This document shows, piece after piece, positions 47,593 to 56,723 of a stretch of 64,000 bases of DNA (its first letter is position 1; each line of letters begins with the position of its first letter). The stretch comes from Wenxinia marina DSM 24838 (GTDB taxonomy: Bacteria > Pseudomonadota > Alphaproteobacteria > Rhodobacterales > Rhodobacteraceae). The notes below the pieces were generated by a model. The model saw only the letters and a list, made by a program, of their open reading frames with translations. It ran no database searches and was not told where the DNA came from. The stretch is from NCBI RefSeq assembly GCF_000379485.1, contig NZ_KB902288.1, forward strand, positions 62,001 through 126,000. The letters run 5' to 3'. The position numbers and the translations under genes are program-made.

Positions 47593-48951
47593 ATGTCAGG
47601 CCACGGCGAGCCGATCCCGATGATCTCGCAGCGGGGCGCCCCGCTGACGGGCGAGGCGCACGTCCCCGGCGACAAGTCGATCTCGCACCGCTCGCTGATC
47701 CTCGGCGCGCTTGCGGTGGGCGAGACCCGCGTCACCGGCCTCCTGGAAGGGCAGGACGTCCTCGACACCGCCGCGGCGATGCGCGCCTTCGGCGCGGACG
47801 TCACGCGTGAGGGGGACGGCACCTGGTCGATCCACGGCGTCGGCACCGGCGGCTTCGGCGAGCCGGACAAGGTCATCGACTGCGGCAATTCCGGCACCGG
47901 CGTCCGGCTCATCATGGGCGCGATGGCGACCTCGCCCATCGCCGCGACCTTCACCGGCGACGCGTCCCTGTGCAGCCGCCCGATGGGCCGCGTGACCGAT
48001 CCGCTGTCGCTGTTCGGCACCCGCGCCGTCGGCCGGACCGGCGGTCGCCTGCCGATGACGCTGGTCGGCGCGGCCGACCCGGTGCCGGTGCGCTACACGC
48101 TTCCGGTGCCGTCCGCTCAGGTGAAGTCGGCGATCCTCCTCGCCGGCCTGAACGCCCCGGGCGAGACCGTGGTGATCGAGCCCGAGCCGACGCGCGACCA
48201 TACCGAGCGGATGCTCGCCGGCTTTGGCGCGACGGTGACCTCCGAGGCCGGCCCCGAGGGCCGCGTCATCACGCTGAAAGGCCAGCCCGAGCTGCGGCCG
48301 CAGACCATCGTCGTGCCGCGCGACCCGTCCTCCGCCGCGTTCCCGGTCTGCGCCGCGCTGATCGCCGAGGGCTCGGACGTCCTCGTCCCCAACATCGGGC
48401 TCAACCCCACCCGCGCCGGCCTCTACGCCACGCTGCGCGAGATGGGCGCCGACCTGACCTTCGAGAACGAACGCGAGGAGGGCGGCGAGCCCGTCGCCGA
48501 CCTGCGCGCCCGCTTCTCGCCGGCGATGACCGGCGTGGAGGTGCCGCCCGAGCGGGCCGCCAGCATGATCGACGAGTATCCCGTCCTCTCGGTCGTCGCG
48601 GCCTTCGCGACCGGGCCGACCGTGATGCGCGGCGTCAAGGAGCTGCGCGTGAAGGAGAGCGACCGGATCGACGCGATGGCCGCCGGGCTGCGTGCGGCGG
48701 GCGTCGAGGTGGAGGAAGGGCCGGACTGGTGGATCGTCCACGGTCGCGGTATGGGCGGCGTCCGGGGCGGGGCCGCAGTCGCCAGCCGCCTCGACCACCG
48801 GATCGCGATGTCGTTCCTGGTCATGGGCCTCGCCACGCAGCGGCCGATGCGGGTCGACGACGGCGGCCCCATCGCCACCTCGTTCCCGGTGTTCGAGCCT
48901 CTGATGACCGGCCTCGGCGCCGCGATCGGCCGCGAGATGGCGGAGGCGTGA
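47593..48951 (+). CDS. aroA: 3-phosphoshikimate 1-carboxyvinyltransferase (EPSP synthase, class II)
   Basis: Shikimate-pathway enzyme, 452 residues. PEP/S3P-site motifs: PGDKSISHR (26-33), GNSGTGVRL (98-106), [42 protein letters not shown] and [17 protein letters not shown] and NPTR mark the class II (CP4-like) branch. Gly101 occupies the position of Ala100 in the glyphosate-tolerant CP4 enzyme. It is followed directly by a membrane protein gene (TGATG) and cmk. Confidence 0.96.
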   Translation: MSGHGEPIPMISQRGAPLTGEAHVPGDKSISHRSLILGALAVGETRVTGLLEGQDVLDTAAAMRAFGADVTREGDGTWSIHGVGTGGFGEPDKVIDCGNSGTGVRLIMGAMATSPIAATFTGDASLCSRPMGRVTDPLSLFGTRAVGRTGGRLPMTLVGAADPVPVRYTLPVPSAQVKSAILLAGLNAPGETVVIEPEPTRDHTERMLAGFGATVTSEAGPEGRVITLKGQPELRPQTIVVPRDPSSAAFPVCAALIAEGSDVLVPNIGLNPTRAGLYATLREMGADLTFENEREEGGEPVADLRARFSPAMTGVEVPPERAASMIDEYPVLSVVAAFATGPTVMRGVKELRVKESDRIDAMAAGLRAAGVEVEEGPDWWIVHGRGMGGVRGGAAVASRLDHRIAMSFLVMGLATQRPMRVDDGGPIATSFPVFEPLMTGLGAAIGREMAEA

Positions 48952-49439
48952 TGCGCGTCCTCGTCTCCCTCGCCGGCCTCGCCGTCCTCATCGCCTGCAC
49001 GATCCTCGTGTTCACGATGGTCACGATCCTGATGCCCGCCGCCGGCGGCCAGTGGCCGTTCGACCTGCGCGTCACCGGCTACACCGTGCCCGAGGCGACG
49101 GCCTACCTGACCGCGCTGAATGACGCGGGGCGCGAGGCGATCCGGACCACGATGGCCCTGTGGGACACCGTGCTGCCGGTCGCGCTGACGGTGTTCCTGG
49201 CGCTGCTCTGCCTCGGCCAGCGCGGCAAGCTGGGCTGGCTGGGAGTCCTCGCGGCCCTCGCCTACGGTGCGGCGGACCTGGCCGAGAACGCGGCGATCCT
49301 TCGGCTGATCGACGGGTCGGTGCCGCCGGACCCGCTGACCGTCACCGGCGCCAGCACGCTGACCATGGCGAAGTATGCGGCGCTGCTGCTGGCCTGCCTG
49401 TTCTACCTGCTCGCCCGCCTGCGGGGGCCGCGGCGATGA
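48951..49439 (+). CDS. Hypothetical membrane protein, 162 residues
   Basis: Predicted four TM segments: about 3-27, 68-87, 93-108 and 140-157, with a soluble loop at 30-65. No recognised family. The start overlaps the aroA stop by one base and the end overlaps cmk by four bases, so it is translated inside the aroA-cmk operon. Confidence 0.75.
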   Translation: MRVLVSLAGLAVLIACTILVFTMVTILMPAAGGQWPFDLRVTGYTVPEATAYLTALNDAGREAIRTTMALWDTVLPVALTVFLALLCLGQRGKLGWLGVLAALAYGAADLAENAAILRLIDGSVPPDPLTVTGASTLTMAKYAALLLACLFYLLARLRGPRR

Positions 49440-50044
49440 GGTTCACCGTGGCCATCGACGGCCCCGCCGCCGCGGGCAAGGGCACGATCGGCCGGCGCGT
49501 GGCGCAGCGGTTCGGCTTCGCCCATCTCGACACCGGGCTGCTGTACCGCGCCGTCGGCGCCAAGGTGCTGGCGGGGGCCGAGCCCGAGGCGGCGGCGCGG
49601 GCGCTGACGCCCGAGGACCTGTCAGGTCCCGGCCTGCGCACGCCGGAGGTCGCGCAGGCGGCCAGCCGGGTGGCGGCGGTGCCGCAGGTGCGCGCCGCCC
49701 TCGTCGACTTCCAGCGCGACTTCGCCAGGGCCGAGGGCGGCGCCGTCCTCGACGGGCGCGACATCGGCACGGTGATCTGCCCCGGCGCCGAGGTGAAGCT
49801 CTTCGTCACCGCCAGCGCCGAGTGCCGAGCCGAGCGGCGGCTGGCCGAGCTGGTGGCCGCGGGGCACGACATCGGCTTCGAGACGGTCCTGGAGGACGTG
49901 AAGGCCCGCGACGCCCGCGATACCGGTCGCAACGACGCGCCCCTCGTCGCGGCCAACGACGCCCTCGTCCTCGACACGACCACGCTCGATGTCGAGCAGG
50001 CGGTGGCGCAGGCTATCGCGGCGGTCGAGGCCAAGCTGCGCTAG
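49436..50044 (+). CDS. cmk: Cytidylate kinase
   Basis: Phosphorylates CMP/dCMP using ATP. The 202-residue protein has P-loop [13 protein letters not shown] (8-20), the CMP-site [11 protein letters not shown] and [11 protein letters not shown], and the lid [13 protein letters not shown]. aroA-cmk-rpsA is the usual alphaproteobacterial order; here rpsA lies 3.2 kb away. Its TAG stop overlaps the opposing gene's TAG within CTAG (50041-50044). Confidence 0.95.
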   Translation: MRFTVAIDGPAAAGKGTIGRRVAQRFGFAHLDTGLLYRAVGAKVLAGAEPEAAARALTPEDLSGPGLRTPEVAQAASRVAAVPQVRAALVDFQRDFARAEGGAVLDGRDIGTVICPGAEVKLFVTASAECRAERRLAELVAAGHDIGFETVLEDVKARDARDTGRNDAPLVAANDALVLDTTTLDVEQAVAQAIAAVEAKLR

Positions 50045-50739
50045 CCGCCGAGCGCGCTCAGCAGCAGCGACAGCACCAGGCCGATCGCAACCGCGACGCC
50101 GGTCCAGTAGCTGTCCTCGCGGAAGGCGCCCGGAAACACCTCGGTCGCGAGAGAGGCGACGACGGCGCCCGCCGCCACGCAGCGGATCGCCGACAGCGTG
50201 TCGTCGGGCGCGCCCCGCAGCAGCAGGTTTCCGGCCAGCGCCGCCGCGACGAGGATCGCCGCGACGCCGCCCCACAGCGCCATCACCCGGCCCTTCTTCC
50301 AGCCGTCCTGCACCATGTCGCGGCCGGCGCCCGCTGCCTCGGGCAGGTTCGACAGGAAGATCGACCCCGCGAGCGCCGCGACCTCCAGCGGCCCGGCGCC
50401 GATCAGCGCGGTGCCGAGGGCGAGGTTCTCGGGGATGCCGTCGAACGTCACGGCGAGGGCGAGGCCGATGCCGCCGCCGCCCGACGTCAATTTTTCCAGC
50501 CCCCAGTCGAGGCCGGTGAACCCCACCGCCCCCACGAGCACCCACAGGCCCACTATCGGCACCGCGATCACGTCGGCCGCGGGCTCGATCAGCTCGCTCA
50601 TCAAGGAGGCGATGAGCGCGCCGCCCGCCAGCGCCACGAGGAACCCTTCGACACGCTTGCCCATCCCCGCCAGCGCCCCCCACGCGGCCCCTGCGAGAAG
50701 CGCGGCGGTGGTGACGGCGATGACGAGAAAGATCGTCAT
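50041..50739 (-). CDS. ZIP-like metal transporter family membrane protein
   Basis: A 232-residue protein with about seven or eight TM segments. TM4/TM5-like motifs are [13 protein letters not shown] (97-109) and SNLPEAAGA (130-138), which resemble the ZIP signatures HNxPEG and HxxPE, but the histidines are replaced by Asp and Ser. Related proteins move Zn or Fe; whether this one does is uncertain. It follows the phosphatase gene by seven bases and is probably co-transcribed. Confidence 0.7.
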   Translation of the reverse strand: MTIFLVIAVTTAALLAGAAWGALAGMGKRVEGFLVALAGGALIASLMSELIEPAADVIAVPIVGLWVLVGAVGFTGLDWGLEKLTSGGGGIGLALAVTFDGIPENLALGTALIGAGPLEVAALAGSIFLSNLPEAAGAGRDMVQDGWKKGRVMALWGGVAAILVAAALAGNLLLRGAPDDTLSAIRCVAAGAVVASLATEVFPGAFREDSYWTGVAVAIGLVLSLLLSALGG

Positions 50740-50746
50740 GCGGGCC

Positions 50747-51394
50747 TCACAGGAAGGTTCTGGCGGATGCCCGGTCGGGCGGGTCGAGGTGCGGGATCGC
50801 GTTGAAGGCGGACAGGTACGTCCCGCCTTCGCGCACCCGGAACCGGTGCAGGGACGAGTTGTGGATCGGCAGCAGAACGTGCGCGAGCCGTTCGGGGTCC
50901 AGTCCCAGCGCCAGCCGCATCGCCATCGCGATCACCCCGCCCGAGGTGACGCACAGGACCCGCCGCCCCGGCGTCGCCGCCTCGTCCAGCACGTCGCGCA
51001 CCCGCGCCTCGAACGAGGCGAAGGGCTCGGCCCCCGCGATCTCGGCCGCGTGCCAGGCGGCGAAGGTCTGGGGCACGTGGTCGGCGAAATCCTCCGGCGT
51101 GCCGGGCGGCGGCACCTGCCGGTGCACCTGCAGGTCGCGGGCGAGGGCGAAGTAGTCCAGCTCGTTCAGGCGTTCGTCCGCCTGCTGCGGCGGAAATCGC
51201 ATCGCCTCGGCCGTCTCGCGGTGGCGGCGCATGGTGCCCGACAGAACCGCGTCGAACGGCGCCTCGTTGGCGCGCAGCCATTCGCCCAGCCAGCCGGCCT
51301 GCCGGTGGCCGAGGGGCGAGAGGCGGTCGTACTCCTCCTCGGTCGCGGCGCCGGTGTTGGCCTGCCCGTGCCGCACCATCACGATCTCGCCCAT
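50747..51394 (-). CDS. Histidine phosphatase family protein
   Basis: A 215-residue phosphoglycerate-mutase-superfamily protein with VMVRHGQANTG at the start (catalytic His8 by this numbering), LSPLGHRQAGWLGEWL and a later CVTSGGVIAMAMR where the family's second His would sit; that His appears to be missing or displaced, so activity is unsure. Substrate unknown. Confidence 0.78.
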   Translation of the reverse strand: MGEIVMVRHGQANTGAATEEEYDRLSPLGHRQAGWLGEWLRANEAPFDAVLSGTMRRHRETAEAMRFPPQQADERLNELDYFALARDLQVHRQVPPPGTPEDFADHVPQTFAAWHAAEIAGAEPFASFEARVRDVLDEAATPGRRVLCVTSGGVIAMAMRLALGLDPERLAHVLLPIHNSSLHRFRVREGGTYLSAFNAIPHLDPPDRASARTFL

Positions 51395-51454
51395 GCGCCC
51401 CTCCTGCCTGTCCGGCCGGTGGTCGCACGCGGCGCACCGGGGGGCAACCGCGGC

Positions 51455-51841
51455 TCAGGCGCGGCGGATCGGCCAGACGGCTCTGATCGCCGGATCGCGC
51501 AGCCAGAGGCCCGCCCACATCCAGATGCCCAGATACACGCTGAACAGCGTGTGCGAGTAGAGCGGGCTGCCCGCCCGCATCTGCGTGATGATCGCCCCGC
51601 CGAGCAGCGCCATCGTCAGCGTCGCGGCGAGGAGGCCGGTGCGCGGGATCAGGAACAGAACCGCCAGCACCAGCTCCAGCACTCCGATCCAGACCGTCGG
51701 CGCCTCGGGCCAGCCGAGGTCCGCCATCGTCTGCGCGCCGACGTCCAGCGCCAGCTTGGGCACCGCCGAGGCGCCGATCAGGAACAGCGCGAACAGCGCG
51801 GACAGGATCCAGCCGGTGAGGATGAGGGGGCGGTCGGACAT
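51455..51841 (-). CDS. DoxX-like membrane protein
   Basis: A 128-residue protein with four TM segments (about 7-24, 45-62, 70-88, 100-118) and the DoxX-type pattern FLIGASAVPKLALD and PEAPTVWIGVLELVLAVLFLIPRTG. The family is poorly characterised, often near redox or stress genes. It is divergent from the VOC gene over a 76-base gap that contains a dyad and promoter-like pair. Confidence 0.8.
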   Translation of the reverse strand: MSDRPLILTGWILSALFALFLIGASAVPKLALDVGAQTMADLGWPEAPTVWIGVLELVLAVLFLIPRTGLLAATLTMALLGGAIITQMRAGSPLYSHTLFSVYLGIWMWAGLWLRDPAIRAVWPIRRA

Positions 51842-51856
51842 GGGGAGCTCCACGGT

Positions 51857-51888
51857 GGTTGACAGATCTATTGATATCAACCTTTATC
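51857..51888 (+). promoter_or_regulatory. Dyad overlapping a predicted promoter
   Basis: GGTTGA (51857-51862) and TCAACC (51877-51882) are inverted arms, with the palindrome TTGATATCAA (51871-51880) inside. TTGACA (51859-51864) and TTTATC (51883-51888), 18 bases apart, make a promoter-like pair directed to the VOC gene. The dyad covers the spacer, a repressor-type position. Confidence 0.45.
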
Positions 51889-51917
51889 CGACGCCTGTGA
51901 CAAGAGGATTTCTCCAC

Positions 51918-52301
51918 ATGAGCGACGAGACCTGGGCCGGCACCCCGACGGCGACGACCCTGTTCTGCGAGGACCTGCCGGCGACGGTCGACTTCTACCG
52001 CCGCTTCCTCGGCCAGGCCCCGATCTTCGAGGACGACAGTTCCTGCGTCTTCCGGATCGGCGAGACCATGATCAACCTGCTGCACGTGCAGGCCGTACCC
52101 GAACTGATCGACCCCGCGCCGATGGCGGCGCCGGGCGTCCGCGCCGTCTACACGATCGGCGTCGAGGACGTGGACGCGGCCTGCGCGCGGCTGGAGGGGC
52201 AGGGGATCGCCCTGCTCAACGGGCCGATGGACCGGCCCTGGAGCATCCGGACCGCCAGCGTGCAGGACCCGTCCGGCCATGTCTGGGAACTCGCACGGTG
52301 A
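51918..52301 (+). CDS. VOC (glyoxalase/bleomycin-resistance fold) family protein
   Basis: A 127-residue protein with paired beta-alpha-beta-beta-beta modules: TLFCEDLPATVDFYRRFLGQ at the start and VDAACARLEGQGIALLNGP, then the closing SVQDPSGHVWELAR with the typical metal-site Glu. No specific substrate can be named. ATG 51918 is where the fold begins. Confidence 0.85.
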   Translation: MSDETWAGTPTATTLFCEDLPATVDFYRRFLGQAPIFEDDSSCVFRIGETMINLLHVQAVPELIDPAPMAAPGVRAVYTIGVEDVDAACARLEGQGIALLNGPMDRPWSIRTASVQDPSGHVWELAR

Positions 52302-52338
52302 GGTTGCGTCCCGCGTCCCCAGGCGTGACAACGGGCGC

Positions 52339-52992
52339 ATGACGGAGACCGAGATCGATCTGGCGACCTGGGACCGGGCGGAGCACTTCCGCCTGTTCCG
52401 CTCGTACGAGCGGCCGCACTTCTCCGTCACCTCGCGCGTCGAGGTCACGCGATTCCGCGAGGCACGGCGCCTGCGCGGCGTCTCGCTCTATCGCGCCACG
52501 CTCTTCGCCGTGGGGGCGGGGATCGCCGCGACGCCCGCCCTGCGCACCCGCTTCCGCGGCGACCGGGTGGTGCGCCACGACCGGATCGACCTGTCGATGT
52601 CGGTGCCGCGCCCGGACGGCACCTTCGGCTACGGCTACGTCCCCTTCGATCCGGACTTCGGCACCTTCGACGCGGAGGCCGCATCCCGGATCGCCGAGGC
52701 CGAGAAGGCGACCGCCCTCGGCGCCAACGACGGCGCCGCCCGGGACGACGTCGCCTATGCCTCGTGCCTGCCGTGGATCGATTTCACCTCGGTCACCAAC
52801 GCGCTGCCGGGGCCGGACGACTGCATCCCGCGCATCGCCTGGGGCAGGATCACGGCCGGCGGCGGGCGGCTGACGATGGCGATGGCGCTCGAGGTACACC
52901 ACGCCCTCGTCGACGGCCGCGACGCCGGCCGGTTCTTCGACGCCGTGCAGTCCGCGCTCGACGGCATCCCCGCGCCGCCGCTCGCCGTCTGA
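52339..52992 (+). CDS. CatA-like chloramphenicol acetyltransferase family protein
   Basis: A 217-residue protein of the CAT fold. The catalytic motif HHALVDG (187-193) matches HHAxxDG, with His188 as the base, followed by RDAGRFF. The N-terminal half has PHFSVTSRVEVTRFR and RTRFRGDRVVRHDRID, also typical. Chromosomal homologues often do not confer resistance and may acetylate other hydroxyl groups. It starts ATG 52339. Confidence 0.85.
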   Translation: MTETEIDLATWDRAEHFRLFRSYERPHFSVTSRVEVTRFREARRLRGVSLYRATLFAVGAGIAATPALRTRFRGDRVVRHDRIDLSMSVPRPDGTFGYGYVPFDPDFGTFDAEAASRIAEAEKATALGANDGAARDDVAYASCLPWIDFTSVTNALPGPDDCIPRIAWGRITAGGGRLTMAMALEVHHALVDGRDAGRFFDAVQSALDGIPAPPLAV

Positions 52993-53008
52993 CCGCGGCC
53001 CCCACGAC

Positions 53009-53037
53009 TTGCCAAGCCGGGGGCGGGTGCGTATATG
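53009..53037 (+). promoter_or_regulatory. Predicted rpsA promoter
   Basis: TTGCCA (53009-53014) and TATATG (53032-53037) with a 17-base spacer. Transcription from here would give rpsA a leader of about 160 bases, room for S1 autoregulation. It also suggests that rpsA is transcribed apart from cmk. Confidence 0.5.
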
Positions 53038-53205
53038 CGCGCGTCAGGACAAGGCGACAACGCCGCGGACGACGAGGCAAGCAGGGTCGGGACGAATGCC
53101 GGCCCTTTTCGTTTTCCGGGGAGGCCCTGACCGCAATCCGACGAAAGACCGGCGGAGACAACCGCCCGGCCCGAATAGCTGAGACAAAAGGAACCCCATA
53201 GCCAC

Positions 53206-54888
53206 ATGGCGCAAAACGCTTCCATGGAGGAATTCGAAGCCCTCCTCAACGACAGCTTCGACATCGACACCCCGACCGAGGGCAGTGTCGTCAAGGGCAA
53301 GGTCATCGCCATCGAGGCGGGACAGGCCATCATCGACGTCGGCTACAAGATGGAAGGCCGCGTCGATCTCAAGGAATTCGCGAATCCCGGCGAGACGCCC
53401 GACCTCGGCGTCGGCGACGAGGTGGAGGTCTACCTCCGCTCCGCCGAGAACGCCCGTGGCGAGGCCGTCATCTCGCGCGAGATGGCGCGCCGTGAAGAGG
53501 CCTGGGACCGGCTCGAGAAGGCGTATGCCGACGAGCAGCGGGTCGAGGGCGCGATCTTCGGCCGCGTCAAGGGCGGCTTCACCGTCGATCTCGGCGGCGC
53601 CGTGGCGTTCCTGCCCGGCTCCCAGGTCGACGTGCGCCCCGTGCGCGACGCCGGCCCGCTGATGGGCCTCAAGCAGCCGTTCCAGATCCTCAAGATGGAC
53701 CGCCGCCGGGGCAACATCGTCGTCTCCCGCCGGGCGATCCTGGAAGAGAGCCGGGCCGAGCAGCGTGCCGAGGTCATCGCCAACCTCACCGAGGGCCAGA
53801 CGGTCGACGGCGTGGTCAAGAACATCACCGAGTACGGCGCCTTCGTCGACCTCGGCGGCGTCGACGGCCTGCTGCACGTCACCGACATGGCGTGGCGCCG
53901 GGTCAACCACCCCTCCGAGATCCTGTCGATCGGCGAGACCATCAAGGTCCAGGTCATCAAGATCAACAAGGAGACCCACCGCATCAGCCTCGGCATGAAG
54001 CAGCTGCAGGACGATCCGTGGGATTCGGTCGAAGCCAAGTTCCCGATCGAGTCGGTGCACACCGGCCGGGTCACCAACATCACCGACTACGGCGCCTTCG
54101 TGGAGCTGGAGCCGGGGGTCGAGGGCCTCGTCCACGTGTCCGAGATGAGCTGGACCAAGAAGAACGTCCACCCCGGCAAGATCGTCTCCACCTCCCAGGA
54201 GGTCGAGGTGATGGTGCTCGAGATCGACCAGGCCAAGCGCCGGGTGTCGCTGGGTCTGAAGCAGACCATGCGCAACCCGTGGGAGGTCTTCGCCGAGTCC
54301 CACCCCGAGGGCACGGTCGTCGAGGGCGAGGTCAAGAACATCACCGAGTTCGGTCTGTTCATCGGCCTGTCCGGCGACATCGACGGCATGGTGCACCTCT
54401 CCGACCTCAGCTGGGACCAGCGGGGCGAGGACGCGATCCAGGACTACCGCAAGGGCGACATCGTCAAGGCGAAGGTCCTCGAGACTGACATCGAGAAGGA
54501 GCGCATCTCGCTCTCCATCAAGACGCTCGACGGCGACCCCTTCGCCGAGGCGATCGGTGGCGTGAAGCGCGGCTCGATCATCACGGTGAACGTGACCAAG
54601 ATCGAGGATGGCGGGATCGAGGTGGAGTACGAGGGCATGAAGTCCTTCATCCGCCGCTCCGACCTCAGCCGTGACCGCTCCGAGCAGCGCCCCGAGCGCT
54701 TCCAGCCGGGGGACAAGGTCGACGTCCGCGTGACCAACGTGGACAGCAAGACCCGCAAGCTGGGCCTGTCGATCAAGGCCCGCGAGATCGCCGAAGAGAA
54801 GGAAGCGGTCGAACAGTACGGCTCGTCCGACTCCGGCGCGTCGCTGGGCGACATCCTCGGCGCGGCCCTGCGCGGCAACGACGACTGA
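53206..54888 (+). CDS. rpsA: 30S ribosomal protein S1
   Basis: A 560-residue ribosomal protein that binds mRNA and aids initiation. Six S1/OB-type repeats run through it; strong ones begin GSVVKGKVIAIEAGQAIIDVG, RVEGAIFGRVKGGFTVDLGG and VDGVVKNITEYGAFVDLGG, with YGAFV or FGLFI in later ones. Alphaproteobacterial length. A 12-base-stem terminator follows 30 bases after the stop. ihfB, the usual next gene, is absent. Confidence 0.97.
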   Translation: MAQNASMEEFEALLNDSFDIDTPTEGSVVKGKVIAIEAGQAIIDVGYKMEGRVDLKEFANPGETPDLGVGDEVEVYLRSAENARGEAVISREMARREEAWDRLEKAYADEQRVEGAIFGRVKGGFTVDLGGAVAFLPGSQVDVRPVRDAGPLMGLKQPFQILKMDRRRGNIVVSRRAILEESRAEQRAEVIANLTEGQTVDGVVKNITEYGAFVDLGGVDGLLHVTDMAWRRVNHPSEILSIGETIKVQVIKINKETHRISLGMKQLQDDPWDSVEAKFPIESVHTGRVTNITDYGAFVELEPGVEGLVHVSEMSWTKKNVHPGKIVSTSQEVEVMVLEIDQAKRRVSLGLKQTMRNPWEVFAESHPEGTVVEGEVKNITEFGLFIGLSGDIDGMVHLSDLSWDQRGEDAIQDYRKGDIVKAKVLETDIEKERISLSIKTLDGDPFAEAIGGVKRGSIITVNVTKIEDGGIEVEYEGMKSFIRRSDLSRDRSEQRPERFQPGDKVDVRVTNVDSKTRKLGLSIKAREIAEEKEAVEQYGSSDSGASLGDILGAALRGNDD

Positions 54889-54918
54889 TCCGGGGCGGTC
54901 CCCTGCGGGACCGTCCAG

Positions 54919-54951
54919 CCCCGCCGCCCGGAGACGGGCGGCGGGGTTTTT
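54919..54951 (+). terminator. Intrinsic terminator of rpsA
   Basis: CCCCGCCGCCCG (54919-54930), GAGA loop and CGGGCGGCGGGG (54935-54946), perfect 12-base stem, then TTTTT (54947-54951). Confidence 0.9.
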
Positions 54952-54964
54952 CATGTCCGGCGCG

Positions 54965-55038
54965 TGTGCAGCATTTTTTCTTAATGATGCACATCTTCGT
55001 CTAGGCCAGTGTGCAGCAAAATGATATCGCGCTGCACA
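54965..55038 (+). promoter_or_regulatory. Two operator-like dyads with TGTGCA half-sites
   Basis: Dyad 1: TGTGCAGCAT (54965-54974) and ATGATGCACA (54984-54993), 9 of 10 bases paired. Dyad 2: TGTGCAGC (55010-55017) and GCTGCACA (55031-55038), perfect 8-base arms. The same half-site is used four times in 74 bases, in a locally AT-rich stretch between the rpsA terminator and the nucleotidyltransferase gene. This looks like cooperative binding of a repressor. No regulator gene is adjacent. Confidence 0.6.
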
Positions 55039-56057
55039 TGATCGACTTTCACAGCCACGTCGGCACCTCAGCCTACGTCGACCTCCTGCGTCTCCTGCTG
55101 GACGAGCGGGCGGCCGAGGTGCGCGGCACGGTGGAGGAGCGGGTCCGCAACGGACGCGTGTATCTCTACGACAAGTATCGTGTCGGCACCCAGATGCGCA
55201 GCCGCTATCTCGGCGAGGCGACGGAGGATCTCCGCGCCCGCCTCGCACGCGCGGACGCTCTCAAGGATGACGCAGGGGCGCGGCAATCGGCCCGGTCCCG
55301 CCTGATCCGCTTGCTGCGCGCCGAAGGCTACCGGAGCGTCGACCGCGGGACCGGCTCGCTCCTGTCCGCGTTCGAGAAGGCGGGTGTCTTCCGTCTGGGT
55401 GGAACGCTGGTCGGAACGGTGGCCTTCGGCCTCTACGAAAACGAGCTCGGCGTGCGGATCGGCCAGGACCGGATTGCGCAGACCGACGACCTCGACATCG
55501 CGAGCTTCGAGCGGCTGTCGGTCGCACTGGGCGACCGGGTGGAAGAGGCCACGGACACGCTGCTGACCGACCTCGACTTCGCGCCGGTCCCGACCCTCGA
55601 CGCGGGACGCGTCTGGCGATGGAAGCAGAGCCGGTCCGGAACGCTGGTCGAGTTCCTCACGCCGGCCTTCGGTGACGAGGGGCTGAAGGAGCTGCCGGCC
55701 CTCGGCGTCAGCGCTCAGGCGCTCAACTACCTCAACTACCTGATCGCGGAGCCGATCGCGGCGGCGGCGTTGTATCGCTCTGGTATCCTCGTCCAGATCC
55801 CGCGGCCGGAACGGTTTGCGATCCACAAGTTGATCGTGGCGGATCGCCGGCGCGACGGCACCGACAGCGTCAAGGCCCGCAAGGACCGCGCGCAGGCGGC
55901 TCTGCTGGTGGAGGTGCTGGCGGAGGAGCGGCCGGACGAGCTGGCGGAGGCGTGGGAGGATGCGCGGGGGCGGGGGCCGCGGTGGCGCGAGCGGATCGAC
56001 CGGACGCTGGCGCGGATGCCGGAAACGCGGGCGCGGCTGGAGGCGGTGGCGGGGTGA
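55038..56057 (+). CDS. GSU2403-family nucleotidyltransferase-fold protein
   Basis: A 339-residue protein that I match to the GSU2403/NTP_transf_8 family (function unknown). Key segment: FRLGGTLVGTVAFGLYENELGV at about 118-139 gives the G-G motif of the nucleotidyltransferase fold, and QTDDLDIA (148-155) carries the metal-binding Asp pair Asp151/Asp153. An N-terminal helical part (HSHVGTSAYVDLLRLLL) and a long C-terminal region follow. ATG 55038 is preferred; a GTG at 55011 is possible but lies inside the operator region. It is an orphan, isolated by a terminator upstream and a convergent gene downstream. Confidence 0.78.
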   Translation: MIDFHSHVGTSAYVDLLRLLLDERAAEVRGTVEERVRNGRVYLYDKYRVGTQMRSRYLGEATEDLRARLARADALKDDAGARQSARSRLIRLLRAEGYRSVDRGTGSLLSAFEKAGVFRLGGTLVGTVAFGLYENELGVRIGQDRIAQTDDLDIASFERLSVALGDRVEEATDTLLTDLDFAPVPTLDAGRVWRWKQSRSGTLVEFLTPAFGDEGLKELPALGVSAQALNYLNYLIAEPIAAAALYRSGILVQIPRPERFAIHKLIVADRRRDGTDSVKARKDRAQAALLVEVLAEERPDELAEAWEDARGRGPRWRERIDRTLARMPETRARLEAVAG

Positions 56058-56146
56058 GGTGCAGGCCGGCGAGACGCGACGGCCCCTGTGCGTTCGTCGA
56101 CCGTCAGGCGGTCGGCCGTCGTCCGCGAGCGGCCTTAGCGCGGGGG

Positions 56147-56578
56147 CTAGCCCCGCCGCAGCCGGATCACCACATCGACCGCGGTCACCTCGGCCCCTTC
56201 GGGCGGGCGGGGCAGACGGCGGATCTCCAGCTCGGACAGGGGCGCGTCGGTGAGCGTGCCGCTGTCCTCCCAGAAGAAGTGGGGGTGGTTCGTCGCGTTC
56301 GTGTCGAAGTAGCTCTTCGACCCGTCGACCGTGATCTCGCGCATGAGCCCCGCGTCGCAGAAGGCGCGCAACGTGTTGTAGACCGTGGCGAGCGACACCG
56401 GGTCGCCCGCCCGCTCCGCCGCCTCGAACAGGCTCTCGGCCGTCACGTGGCGGTCGCGGCCGTCGCCGACCAGCAGTGCGGCCAGCGCCACCCGCTGCCG
56501 CGTCGGGCGCAGGTCGGCCGCCGCGAGCCAGTCGCGGCCCCGGTCGCACCGGTCGGAGGTTACGGAGATCTCGCTCAT
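56147..56578 (-). CDS. irr: Irr-type Fur-family iron/heme-responsive regulator
   Basis: A 143-residue DNA-binding protein. Winged-helix part: [29 protein letters not shown] and [12 protein letters not shown]; dimer/metal part: [14 protein letters not shown], with the His-rich stretch typical of Irr in place of the full Fur metal sites. In alphaproteobacteria Irr represses or activates heme and iron genes under iron limitation. irr divergent from fabA is a standard Rhodobacterales arrangement. ATG 56578 is the family start. Confidence 0.9.
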   Translation of the reverse strand: MSEISVTSDRCDRGRDWLAAADLRPTRQRVALAALLVGDGRDRHVTAESLFEAAERAGDPVSLATVYNTLRAFCDAGLMREITVDGSKSYFDTNATNHPHFFWEDSGTLTDAPLSELEIRRLPRPPEGAEVTAVDVVIRLRRG

Positions 56579-56588
56579 CGCTGCGGAC

Positions 56589-56616
56589 AATATGGCCCCT
56601 GACCCACCGGATTCAA
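56589..56616 (-). promoter_or_regulatory. Predicted irr promoter
   Basis: On the minus strand TTGAAT (56616-56611) and CATATT (56594-56589) are 16 bases apart; the -10 is about 10 bases before the irr start, so the leader would be very short or nearly absent. Confidence 0.35.
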
Positions 56617-56723
56617 CGGCTTTCTCGCCCGGCCAGGTGCCGCCGCTGCGGCCTTGCCCCGCGCGCGCCGCCGGTGATAGAGGGGCGCGACCCGCCACAC
56701 GAGACCCTCACGGAAGGACCGAC

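Noticed and set aside
53096-53182. 28-codon ORF in the rpsA leader
   Set aside because: No convincing ribosome site and no leader-peptide character; probably chance.
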